A stretch of 20,374 bases of DNA. It comes from a virus. Below the pieces are notes generated by a model. That model did no database searches, had not been told where the DNA came from, and saw only the letters and a program-made list of their open reading frames with translations. A program made the translations under genes and the position numbers. Each line of letters begins with the position of its first letter. Positions within the stretch are counted from its first letter, which is position 1. Shown in pieces: positions 12,193-19,374 of this stretch. The stretch spans positions 1 through 20,374 of the IMG/VR virus record IMGVR_UViG_3300039106_000069; one strand, written 5' to 3'.

Positions 12193-14922
12193 GTAGTATG
12201 CAGTTACGTTGTTAGTTGCACGGATTTCACCAGCTGTACCCGATGCTGCAGTACCAACTCCTAAACTATTGACTTGATAGTTGTTAGCTGTATTTAATGC
12301 ATTTGCTGTTGTAGCCGTAGTAGCAGTAGTAGCAGTAGTAGCCGTTGCCGCATTGCCTGAACAAGCAGCAGAAGTGCCTGCGCTGGTAATATAACCACTT
12401 GGGTTTGTTGCGTTATATGGAGTATAACCAAGAGCAGTAGTTACGTTACCACTTGTAATGCCTGTAATAAACCCAGCACCATTAGTTAGTTGGTTTGTAT
12501 TAGTTACGTTGGTTGCACCAGCTGCAATACCATCTAATTTAGCTGCATATGTGCTAGTCATATAACCGTTGACGGTAGATGTTGCAGCAGCCATTGAAAT
12601 TGCAGGTGTAGCTCCACCACTTGATACCACAGGAGCAGTACCAGTCACAGATGTAACACCACTAGTACCACTAGATGCTGCAGTAATACGCCCTTGAGCA
12701 TCAACTGTGATATTTGCAGTAGTATATGAACCTGCAGTAACAGCTGTGTTAGCTAAAGCAATAGTAACTGCAGAAGAACCATTAAATGATGTCCCTGATA
12801 AACCAGTGCCGATAGTCAATGCGTTAGGGTTTGCTGCTGTAATAGTAATTGCAGCAGAGCCATCAAAGTTTGTTCCGTTGATAGCGCGAGGAGTAGCTAA
12901 AGTAGTTGCTGTAGAAGCATTTCCAGTTAATGCTCCAACAAAACTTGTTGAAGTGACACTTGTCAATCCAGCTAAGGTAGTTGAAGAAGCACCAAGAGCA
13001 ATTGCAGTAGTACCAACAGTTACAGAACTATTAGTTAACTTTGCGTTAGCAATTGAACCAGCTAACATTGTATTGGTAACTGTTCCAGTGTCACCAGTTG
13101 TAATAACTGTGCCAGTTGTTGCTGGTAATGTAATAGTAGTTGTACCAGCAGCAGCACTGGCTTGAACTGTAGTTGACCCAGAAGTAGAACCGTTAAACAA
13201 TACACTAGTTACATCAGCCTGACCTAATTGTAAAGTGTCTTTAGTCCAAGTTGTAAAGTCTAAGGTTGATGCTGAAGGTTCTGTAGAAACTCCAGAAAAT
13301 AATTTCCAGTTATTTGCAGAAGCGTCTCGGACAATACCTGTATGTTGATATGTTCCATTATTAAAGTGTCCAACAACACCAATATCTGAAGAGTTTGCAC
13401 TATTACCAGTGGCAATATAAATCATCGTATCTTCTACTTCTACAGTAGCAGTATTATTGATAATTCTATCACCCTGAACTGTTAAGTCACCAGTAACAAC
13501 TAAATGATTTGCTGTAGTGATAGTACCACCACTTGCTCCAATGTTTAGTGTAGTTGCAGCACCACCGATGTTTAGAGTAGTTGCTGTTGTATTAAATAGA
13601 TCCATCGAAACTGAACCAGCTACAAGAGAAGTTGTAATGGTTGGGCTGGTGCCAAATACATTAGCGCCACTACCAGTTTCGTCAGTTAATAATGCAGCAA
13701 GGTTAGCTGATGATGGAGTTGTTAGGAATGTAGCAGCACCAGTGGCTAGACCAGAAACACCAGTAGAAATTGGTAGACCTGTTGCATTTGTTAGCGTACC
13801 ACCACTAGGTGTTCCTAATGCACCACCAGAATATAACAATGTAGCAGATGCATCTGGTAAAGTGAACGTCTTTTCTGATGTAGTTGGTCCAGTAAATTTA
13901 GCAAATCCATTACCAGTACCACCGTATGTAGAAGCAATAACTTGAGTTAACGCCACAGAGCCATCAAAGTTATTACCGTAAATTGCACGAGGAGTAGTTA
14001 AAGTTGCTGCAGATCCAGTTGTGCTTTGATTTAGGGTTGGGATATCTGCAACAGCAATCGCACGGAATGTTGGTGTACCAGCAGTACCATTTGGAGCAGC
14101 TAAGAAATAATTAGCAGTTTTAGATGCATATGGGTTTATAGTATCGCCATATGCTGTAGCAAGAGCAATAGTAACTGCAGAAGAACCATTAAATGATGTC
14201 CCTGATAAACCAGTACCAATGGTAAGAGCATTTGTTGTGTTTGCTGTAATAGTAATTGCAGCAGATCCATCAAAGTTTACGCCATTAATTGCTCTAGTAG
14301 TTGCAAGAGTAGTGGCAGTGGATGCATTTCCAGTTAATGCTCCAACAAAACTTGTAGAAGTTACTGAAGTAAGTCCTGCAAGAGTAGTACTAGAAGAACC
14401 TAAAGAGATCGATGTAGTACCAACTGTTACTGCGCTATTGGTAAGTTTGGCATTAGAAATACTACCAGCAAGCATTGTGTTTGTAACAGTGCCAGTATCA
14501 GTAGTATAAACACCATTAGTTACTGTACTTGCATTACCAGTTAATTCTCCAACAAAACTTGTAGAAGTTACTGAAGTAAGTCCTGCAAGAGTAGTACTAG
14601 AAGAACCTAAAGAGATCGATGTAGTACCAACTGTTACAGAACTATTAACAAGACCACTATTTGGTAACCCAGTACAGTTAGTTAATGTTCCAGAAGCTGG
14701 AGTTCCAAGAACAGGGGAAGATAAAGTTGGGCTAGTAAGAGTTTTATTTGTTAGCGTATCTGTAGTTGCGCGACCAACTAAAGTATCAGTAGAAGTCGGT
14801 AGAGTTAAAGTAGCTGAAATATTAACTATATTACTACCTGTCAGGTCAAGATTATCTCCTGAGGGAAGTTCTTTAATATTTAGATTTTCTGGGTCAACCA
14901 CTAATGGGAAACGATTCGTCAT
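11881..14922 (-). CDS. Large tail fibre with C-terminal peptidase S74 chaperone
   Basis: A 1013-aa fibre-type protein. The N-terminus (RFPLVVDPENLNIKELPSGD) is followed by long Thr/Ser/Gly-rich beta repeats, with VTVGTT.I.LG.SSTTLAGL appearing three times. The centre has a distinct domain around DLTVQGDRIINNTATVEVED. Then come the fibre motifs AAKLDGIAAGATNVTNTNQL and ALGYTPYNATNPSGYIT. The last ~103 residues, from SDDRFKTN at about Ser911, are a chaperone-of-endosialidase (S74) domain. In characterised members it folds the trimer and then cuts itself off in front of the Ser of this SD.R.K motif. A terminal coiled coil (LVPLLIEAIKEQQAQIEELR) matches the family. It is probably a receptor-binding fibre; the receptor is unknown. 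AAGGAT supports the start. DNA repeats within it indicate recent internal duplication. Confidence 0.9.
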   Translation of the reverse strand: MTNRFPLVVDPENLNIKELPSGDNLDLTGSNIVNISATLTLPTSTDTLVGRATTDTLTNKTLTSPTLSSPVLGTPASGTLTNCTGLPNSGLVNSSVTVGTTSISLGSSSTTLAGLTSVTSTSFVGELTGNASTVTNGVYTTDTGTVTNTMLAGSISNAKLTNSAVTVGTTSISLGSSSTTLAGLTSVTSTSFVGALTGNASTATTLATTRAINGVNFDGSAAITITANTTNALTIGTGLSGTSFNGSSAVTIALATAYGDTINPYASKTANYFLAAPNGTAGTPTFRAIAVADIPTLNQSTTGSAATLTTPRAIYGNNFDGSVALTQVIASTYGGTGNGFAKFTGPTTSEKTFTLPDASATLLYSGGALGTPSGGTLTNATGLPISTGVSGLATGAATFLTTPSSANLAALLTDETGSGANVFGTSPTITTSLVAGSVSMDLFNTTATTLNIGGAATTLNIGASGGTITTANHLVVTGDLTVQGDRIINNTATVEVEDTMIYIATGNSANSSDIGVVGHFNNGTYQHTGIVRDASANNWKLFSGVSTEPSASTLDFTTWTKDTLQLGQADVTSVLFNGSTSGSTTVQASAAAGTTTITLPATTGTVITTGDTGTVTNTMLAGSIANAKLTNSSVTVGTTAIALGASSTTLAGLTSVTSTSFVGALTGNASTATTLATPRAINGTNFDGSAAITITAANPNALTIGTGLSGTSFNGSSAVTIALANTAVTAGSYTTANITVDAQGRITAASSGTSGVTSVTGTAPVVSSGGATPAISMAAATSTVNGYMTSTYAAKLDGIAAGATNVTNTNQLTNGAGFITGITSGNVTTALGYTPYNATNPSGYITSAGTSAACSGNAATATTATTATTATTANALNTANNYQVNSLGVGTAASGTAGEIRATNNVTAYYSDDRFKTNLGNIPNALDKVQTLNGFYYEANELAQSYGYEVKREVGVSAQQVQAIMPEVVAPAPIDENYLTVRYERLVPLLIEAIKEQQAQIEELRSQIATLNK
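11882..11888 (-). promoter_or_regulatory. Late-promoter-like ATAAATA upstream of gp13
   Basis: The minus strand reads AAATAAATAAAAAC at the end of the 1013-aa fibre gene, whose TAA stop (11881-11883) it overlaps. It lies 17 bases before the gp13 ATG, leaving a very short leader with the AGGA ribosome binding site. Confidence 0.5.
12311..12346 (-). repeat. Four 9-bp tandem units in the 1013-aa fibre gene
   Basis: On the plus strand the units are GTAGCCGTA, GTAGCAGTA, GTAGCAGTA and GTAGCCGTT, encoding a Thr-Ala-Thr / Thr-Ala-Thr run just upstream of the S74 domain. The unit length is a multiple of three, so slippage would change length without breaking the frame. Confidence 0.75.
12757..12807 (-). 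repeat. 51-bp direct repeat, copy A
   Basis: This segment is identical base for base to 14163-14213. Both encode the peptide TGLSGTSFNGSSAVTIAL of the 1013-aa fibre. The copies lie 1406 bases apart. Confidence 0.9.
14163..14213 (-). repeat. 51-bp direct repeat, copy B
   Basis: This is the second identical copy of 12757-12807. Flanking sequence is diverged, so identity across 51 bases including synonymous positions suggests recent duplication or gene conversion. Confidence 0.9.
14340..14430 (-). repeat. 91-bp direct repeat, copy A
   Basis: This segment is identical to 14547-14637 at an offset of exactly 207 bases (69 codons). It encodes VTVGTTSISLG and the following TLAGLTSVTSTSFVG of the 1013-aa fibre. 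Similarity continues with a few mismatches for about 18 bases on the high-coordinate-independent side (14322-14339). Confidence 0.92.
14547..14637 (-). repeat. 91-bp direct repeat, copy B
   Basis: This is the second identical copy of 14340-14430. A third, diverged version of the same peptide is encoded near 12935-13025. Confidence 0.92.
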
Positions 14923-14931
14923 TTATTATCC

Positions 14932-15342
14932 TTAAATTGATACACTAACATTACCAGAACGAGCACCGACGGTAAAAGAACCGCCACTAATACTAATAGA
15001 GGTAAGTCCAATTCTAGTGGTGACAACTAGTGTGCCACCTCCTCCGCCACTTGCAGAACCCCAAGAAAGATTACCAGCACCATCTGTCTTAATAACTTGG
15101 TTCAAAGAACCATCAGTAGCAGGTAAAGTCCAAATAACATTTGCAGCAACATTCGCTGGCGATTTGAAACCTACGTAATTCGATGAGTCTGCATCAGCAA
15201 ATCTCAATTCACCACGACTGAGTAATGTCGCACTTGTATTTATTTGCGGTGATGTAAGAGTTTTATTTGTTAGTGTTTGAACTGCAGTTAGTGATACTAA
15301 ACTACTAGGTGCGACGATATCGGTAAGTAAAGTATTTGCCAT
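14932..15342 (-). CDS. Small fibre-type protein, 136 aa
   Basis: A 136-aa protein beginning MANTLLTDIVAPSSLVSL, with the QTLTNKTLTSP peptide (23-33) that recurs in the neighbouring fibres. A compact segment GELRFADADSSNYVGFKSP and VIWTLPATDGSLNQVIKTDG (about 44-88) is a common phage-tail motif. A short poly-Gly hinge (SGGGGG, ~97-102) precedes a final beta segment ending GNVSVSI. It begins two bases after the 462-aa gene stop (TAA T ATG); the nearest ribosome-binding-like sequence (GAGG) is in that gene's end. It could be an adaptor or a shortened fibre subunit between two full fibres. Function is inferred only from composition and context. An ATAAATACAAG match inside this gene (15237-15243) may be chance or an internal late start for the 1013-aa fibre. 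Confidence 0.75.
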   Translation of the reverse strand: MANTLLTDIVAPSSLVSLTAVQTLTNKTLTSPQINTSATLLSRGELRFADADSSNYVGFKSPANVAANVIWTLPATDGSLNQVIKTDGAGNLSWGSASGGGGGTLVVTTRIGLTSISISGGSFTVGARSGNVSVSI

Positions 15343-15343
15343 A

Positions 15344-16732
15344 TTATCGTGCGACCTCCGTAATTCTCATCCAAAGAGCATTAGCAGAGTTTGTAATAGT
15401 TATGTTATCGTCAGCACTATCTCTACGAACACCTACAGTAATAGTTTTTGCTGCTGTGCTTGAGTTTGTATATCTACCTATTAATGGAAATAAACTACCT
15501 GTTCTAGAACTGTTTGAAGTTACTGTAGCTTGTCTACCGTAGGTAATTTCAGTACCACCAACTTTGATACGAGAGAAATAACTATCTGATCCACCACCAG
15601 AACCTGTTAGCGCATCATAAGAAGCCACATGAACATGTATGATTAAATAACTTGAACTACTCACAGGAGTATAACTGTAAGTGATAAAATCTGTATCGGT
15701 ATTACTTGTAGCCACTGTTGTAGCATTAACAGTAAATTGAGTGTTATCCAACATAGTGTCTTTGATAACTTGCCCTGCATCCCATTGTGCAGCGCGAATT
15801 GTTCCTGCGGTAACTAAATTGCCACTGTTATCAAGAGAAGTGATAACAGCAGTATAACCACTATTGAGAACCTCAAGTGTTCCAGTGCTGTTGATACGGA
15901 ATGATTTAGAGCCATTGGTAACACCACTGGTAGTATTAGTTGCTTTGAAGAAGTCGAAATAACCAGTACCACCCTGAGTGTCTTTACCAGTGGTAGCTAA
16001 AGCGAAACCAGTTGTAGATCCTGGATTATATGTTATGCTAGTTGCACCAGTGATAGTTGGTGTTGTTAAAGTTTTATTTGTTAAGGTTTCTGTGCCAGTT
16101 AAAGTAACTAAACTAGAAACACTTCCACCAAGAGATACTGAAGTTCCATTAATAGTAATGGAACTGTTGGTTAGTGCTGAATTACCAATGTTTGATAGTG
16201 TATTTGAAGAACCACTAATGGTTTTATTTGTAAAAGTTGTAGTGCTAGAACCAGTAACATCACCTGTTCCACCATTTGCGCCAACTTGAGTATAAACTTC
16301 CCAAGTACCATCATAGACAAGCGTTACTGAAACACCTTCAATGTTTAATGAAAGGTTTTCAGCATTTAGTGCAATAGTAGAGGAATTACGACCAACTGTA
16401 AGTGGAGTCGCTAGAAAACTTGCACCATCAACAATAGTTACCCAGTCTCCAGTAGCTGGAGATGCAGGTAAAGTAATAGTAAATGTACCACCTGATGTAT
16501 CAGCGATATATGCCTGTCGCGATACTGCAGTGGTATTTGAAGTTACTTTAATATAAGAAAGGAGATTTGTATTAGTGGCTACTTTTACTACAGATTCGCT
16601 GCCTGTTACATCGCGTTTAAAGAATAGGTTTCCGTCGTATGTGTTTACAGCTAATTCACCGAGTGCAAGATCGGTAGTTGCTGGAACTTTGCCTTGAACG
16701 GCACTACGTTTTAATTTGACTGAGTTAGCCAT
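15344..16732 (-). CDS. Tail fibre-type protein, 462 aa
   Basis: Three parts are visible. The N-terminus SVKLKRSAVQGKVP...LALGELAVNTYDGNLFFKRD (4-41) is a widespread tail-fibre attachment module, also seen in shorter form in the 762-aa fibre. Residues about 60-150 form a domain with DTSGGTFTITLPASPATGDW (78-97), LTVGRNSSTI (111-120) and LVYDGTWEVY (138-147), common in phage tail proteins. After TNKT-type repeats, the C-terminal ~145 residues (318-462) include DFITYSYTPVSSSSYLII, SLFPLIGRYTNSST and LWMRITEVAR, a head domain I have seen at the ends of aquatic phage fibres, probably facing the host. AGG 9-11 bases upstream is a modest ribosome binding site. The 83-base leader holds a late-promoter-like motif and three palindromes. 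Confidence 0.82.
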   Translation of the reverse strand: MANSVKLKRSAVQGKVPATTDLALGELAVNTYDGNLFFKRDVTGSESVVKVATNTNLLSYIKVTSNTTAVSRQAYIADTSGGTFTITLPASPATGDWVTIVDGASFLATPLTVGRNSSTIALNAENLSLNIEGVSVTLVYDGTWEVYTQVGANGGTGDVTGSSTTTFTNKTISGSSNTLSNIGNSALTNSSITINGTSVSLGGSVSSLVTLTGTETLTNKTLTTPTITGATSITYNPGSTTGFALATTGKDTQGGTGYFDFFKATNTTSGVTNGSKSFRINSTGTLEVLNSGYTAVITSLDNSGNLVTAGTIRAAQWDAGQVIKDTMLDNTQFTVNATTVATSNTDTDFITYSYTPVSSSSYLIIHVHVASYDALTGSGGGSDSYFSRIKVGGTEITYGRQATVTSNSSRTGSLFPLIGRYTNSSTAAKTITVGVRRDSADDNITITNSANALWMRITEVAR

Positions 16733-16741
16733 AATAACCTA

Positions 16742-16753
16742 TTCTATATAGAA
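16742..16753. repeat. 12-bp perfect palindrome TTCTATATAGAA
   Basis: A self-complementary sequence 10 bases before the 462-aa fibre start, adjacent to its AGG ribosome binding site. It is the third and weakest of three inverted repeats in this 83-base gap. Confidence 0.6.
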
Positions 16754-16764
16754 AATAATATCAT

Positions 16765-16780
16765 CTCAGTATATACTGAG
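16765..16780. repeat. 16-bp perfect palindrome CTCAGTATATACTGAG
   Basis: A perfectly self-complementary 16-mer between two fibre genes. As RNA it would fold to a 6-bp stem (CUCAGU/ACUGAG) with an AUAU loop. As DNA it looks like an operator or recombination-type symmetric site. It is separated by one base from the next hairpin. Confidence 0.8.
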
Positions 16781-16781
16781 T

Positions 16782-16800
16782 GGTGGGAATTTCACCCACC
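16782..16800 (-). ncRNA. Leader hairpin GGUGGG/CCCACC before the 462-aa fibre
   Basis: In minus-strand RNA a perfect 6-bp G/C-rich stem encloses the 7-base loop UGAAAUU. It begins three bases after an ATAAATA motif, the same spacing as the gp19 leader hairpin. No U-tract follows on the minus strand, so it does not look like a simple intrinsic terminator of the 762-aa fibre gene. Confidence 0.65.
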
Positions 16801-16803
16801 TTG

Positions 16804-16810
16804 TATTTAT
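16804..16810 (-). promoter_or_regulatory. Late-promoter-like ATAAATA upstream of the 462-aa fibre
   Basis: GATAAATACAAGG on the minus strand, six bases after the 762-aa fibre stop and 71 bases before the 462-aa fibre ATG. It matches NATAAATA. Confidence 0.5.
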
Positions 16811-16815
16811 CTCAA

Positions 16816-19104
16816 TTAATATGTACCACCATCGATGTTGAAACCATCGAGAGTAGAAGTTGCAGCACCTGCACCAGTAATATTAGTACCAATATACATT
16901 GCTTTAGCAACAGATAAACCACCTGATAATACTACCGCAGCAGTACCAACAGCAGAAGCGTCTGTACTATTTGTAAATGTAACTAAACCAGAACCAGCGA
17001 TAGTAGTACCACTAAAGCTTGATGAAGTGATTGTCTTATTACTTAATGCCTCTGTACCAGCTAATGTAGCAAGAGTACCTGTTGTTGGTAAAGTTACATT
17101 AGTAGAGCCAGTTTGTGTTAGCGTTAAAGCATAAGCACCAGAAGTAGTTAAGTTACCACCAAGAGTGATAGTTTTACCAGTATTAGCAACACCAGTACCA
17201 CCATATTGACCTGCAACGACACCAGCATTCCAAGTACCAGTAGTAACTGTACCAAGAGTAGTGATAGTGCTTTGACCAACATAATTAACATCAATATCAA
17301 TAGAGTCTGAAGAAACAGAAATTCTACCAGTAGTACCTACTGCATCGAAAGTAGTTCCAGATAAAGTTAAACCATTACCAGCTGTATAAGCACCAGATCC
17401 TGCGAATTGTGTCCAAGATTGATAGTTACCAGTTTCACCAAAGTTTACTAGGTAGTGATTAGTTTGAACCCAACCAGTAGAAGCATACTGAGTACCTTCC
17501 ATAATGTATACAGAAGTACCAACCAATTCTTGGTATGTATCAGCATCTACAGAGCGAGTTAATGTATAAGTTGTGCCATTATCAGCATAGTCATAGATAC
17601 CATTTTGAGATTGGGTACTTTGACCTTTTAATAATATACGATATCCGCTATGAACAGAAGTAAGAGTTGCATGTCCGTCAATAGAAACAGTATTTGTATT
17701 ACCAGTTAATGGAACATTAGAAACTGCTAATAAGTTTGCAGCAGCTTTCCAATCTAAACCAGTAACAGCATTATCAACATAAGCTTTATTTGCTGCATCT
17801 GTAGAACTAACTGGAGTAGCTACACCAGAAATGATAGAATTGCCAACATCAACAACACCAGTGCCATTTGGACTAATAACAATATCACCGTTAGTGTTTG
17901 TAGAACTAATTGTATTACCATTAATATTGATATTGTCAACTGTTAGTTCGGTTAACCCAGCTAAACTAGTAGAAGTTGAACCAAGAGCAACAGTAGTAGA
18001 TCCAAAAGTTACAGAAGTGTTAACTAAAGCTGAATTTGGAATGTTGGTGAATGTATTGCTTGAACCAGACATTGTCTTGCCAGTAAGAGTTTCTGTACCT
18101 GCAAGAGTTGCAAGAGTACCAGTAACTGGTAATGTCAAGGTTGTATTAGCAGTAGCAGTAAATGTTTGACTATAAGCACCAACTGTAGCAAGACTAGATC
18201 CGTCAGCCAGTGTTAAAGTAGCTGATGTAGTTGGTGCAGTAATTGTTACTTTGTTGATGCTAGTAGCAGTTGCAACACCCAAGGTAGGAGTTGTCAATAC
18301 TGGACTTGTCAAAGTTTTATTTGTTAAAGTTTGAGTGCCAGTTAATGTTGTAACAGTAGAATCGATATCGAATGTAACAGCATTATTAGTTACGCTTGAT
18401 GTGATACCAGTACCGCCAGTAAATGTCAAGGTATCAGTTAAAAGCGCAACTGCATCAGTTCCTGTATCGCCAGCAATGTTTAAACTAGAAGCAACAGAAG
18501 CTGTAGTAGCTGCAGTGATTTGACCTTGCGCATTAATAGTTAAAACAGGGATAGCAGAAGCTGAACCATAAGAACCAGCTGTTACTGCAGTGTTAGAGAT
18601 AGAAATTGTAGAAGTATTACCAACATCACTATTAGAAATAGTAATACCAGTACCACCAGTAACTGCACCACCTACTGTGTCGTAAATATATTCAGCAAGA
18701 GATGTTGCATTATCCCCAATATATGGGTTGGTGATAATAGTTTTACCAGAGCCGTTTGGAGTGATTGATAAATCACCGTTGGTATTTGTAGTGCTTAAAG
18801 TGCTACCGTTTAACTGTAGATTATCAACATAGAAGTCGTCAATCTTTTTGCTTGAGTCAACAATAATAGCTGAAGAAGCAGTTAATGTTCCTGGAGTATG
18901 ATCTAATTTATCAGTAAAGTAAGTACCACCAATAACTAAATGGTTGGCAGCATTACCTGACGTTTCTGATCCAATACCAATGTAAAGTCTCTCACCACCA
19001 TTACTGCCGTTATCAGTGAGAGCTGAATAAGCTAATTCGCCAGCAGCAAGAGTGCTAGGATTACCACTAACAGATGAACGTTTTATTCTAATTATTGATG
19101 CCAT
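16816..19104 (-). CDS. Tail fibre-type protein, 762 aa
   Basis: The N-terminus IIRIKRSSVSGNPSTLAAGELAYS (4-27) is a fibre attachment module. A 28-residue repeat with STTNTNGDLSITPNGSG (104-120) recurs at 400-416 as STNTNGDIVISPNGTG. The Thr/Ser/Gly-rich shaft carries TLTNKTLTSP-type peptides (259, 339, 686). Residues about 430-590 (TDAANKAYVDNAVTGLDWKA, SQNGIYDY, TRSVDADTYQELVG, GWVQTNHY, QSWTQFAGSGAYTAGNGLTL) form a domain frequent in aquatic phage fibres. The protein ends TLDGFNIDGGTY, a C-terminal peptide shared with the 84-aa protein encoded just upstream. AAGGAAAAT supports the start, 15 bases after that gene's stop. Likely a structural fibre or whisker; the receptor and exact position on the baseplate are unknown. 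Confidence 0.85.
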   Translation of the reverse strand: MASIIRIKRSSVSGNPSTLAAGELAYSALTDNGSNGGERLYIGIGSETSGNAANHLVIGGTYFTDKLDHTPGTLTASSAIIVDSSKKIDDFYVDNLQLNGSTLSTTNTNGDLSITPNGSGKTIITNPYIGDNATSLAEYIYDTVGGAVTGGTGITISNSDVGNTSTISISNTAVTAGSYGSASAIPVLTINAQGQITAATTASVASSLNIAGDTGTDAVALLTDTLTFTGGTGITSSVTNNAVTFDIDSTVTTLTGTQTLTNKTLTSPVLTTPTLGVATATSINKVTITAPTTSATLTLADGSSLATVGAYSQTFTATANTTLTLPVTGTLATLAGTETLTGKTMSGSSNTFTNIPNSALVNTSVTFGSTTVALGSTSTSLAGLTELTVDNININGNTISSTNTNGDIVISPNGTGVVDVGNSIISGVATPVSSTDAANKAYVDNAVTGLDWKAAANLLAVSNVPLTGNTNTVSIDGHATLTSVHSGYRILLKGQSTQSQNGIYDYADNGTTYTLTRSVDADTYQELVGTSVYIMEGTQYASTGWVQTNHYLVNFGETGNYQSWTQFAGSGAYTAGNGLTLSGTTFDAVGTTGRISVSSDSIDIDVNYVGQSTITTLGTVTTGTWNAGVVAGQYGGTGVANTGKTITLGGNLTTSGAYALTLTQTGSTNVTLPTTGTLATLAGTEALSNKTITSSSFSGTTIAGSGLVTFTNSTDASAVGTAAVVLSGGLSVAKAMYIGTNITGAGAATSTLDGFNIDGGTY

Positions 19105-19119
19105 CTTTTATTTTCCTTG

Positions 19120-19374
19120 TTAAAATTCGCCACCTTCCATGTTCTGCGCATCAAGCGTAGTTGTGGAAGTCCATTTATTTGTTGTTGTTTTATATACTAG
19201 AACTGATCCATTATTTAAATTAGTGGCATCAACATCTGATACTGAGCTTAATGATCCAGAACTTCCTGGAAGACCCTGAATACCAATAGCTGTGACATTA
19301 GATACGTTTGTTGTTTCTACTGTTGTAGTAAACGCATCAATTTGTTGCACAACTACATCAAAATTATCTGCCAT
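19120..19374 (-). CDS. Small tail connector-like protein, 84 aa
   Basis: An 84-aa protein with an N-terminus rich in Val/Thr (MADNFDVVVQQIDAFTTTVE), a very short collagen-like turn GIQGLPGSSGS (32-42), then VSDVDATNLNNGSVLVYKTT and TNKWTSTTTLDAQNMEGGEF. Similar small proteins near fibre genes of aquatic T4-like phages are sometimes annotated as hinge or connector proteins; I treat this as a guess. The final twelve residues align with the last twelve of the 762-aa fibre. It overlaps the 110-aa gene by one base (TAATG) with only a weak Shine-Dalgarno, indicating translational coupling. It is probably a structural adaptor for the fibre encoded next. Confidence 0.72.
   Translation of the reverse strand: MADNFDVVVQQIDAFTTTVETTNVSNVTAIGIQGLPGSSGSLSSVSDVDATNLNNGSVLVYKTTTNKWTSTTTLDAQNMEGGEF

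Noticed and set aside
12707-14509. Open frames on the plus strand opposite the 1013-aa fibre (for example 12707-13165, 13517-13945, 14219-14509).
   Set aside because: They mirror the repetitive Thr/Ala/Val codons of the fibre gene, giving Val/Ala/Pro-rich translations with no ribosome binding sites or recognisable domains.
12900-14660. Spaced repeats in the fibre gene, considered as a CRISPR-like array.
   Set aside because: The repeats are in frame, diverged, irregularly spaced and part of a continuous coding sequence.
15978-18523. Plus-strand open frames opposite the 462-aa and 762-aa fibre genes.
   Set aside because: They have the same Val/Pro/Ala shadow composition as those above, and the minus-strand genes have clear starts and domains.
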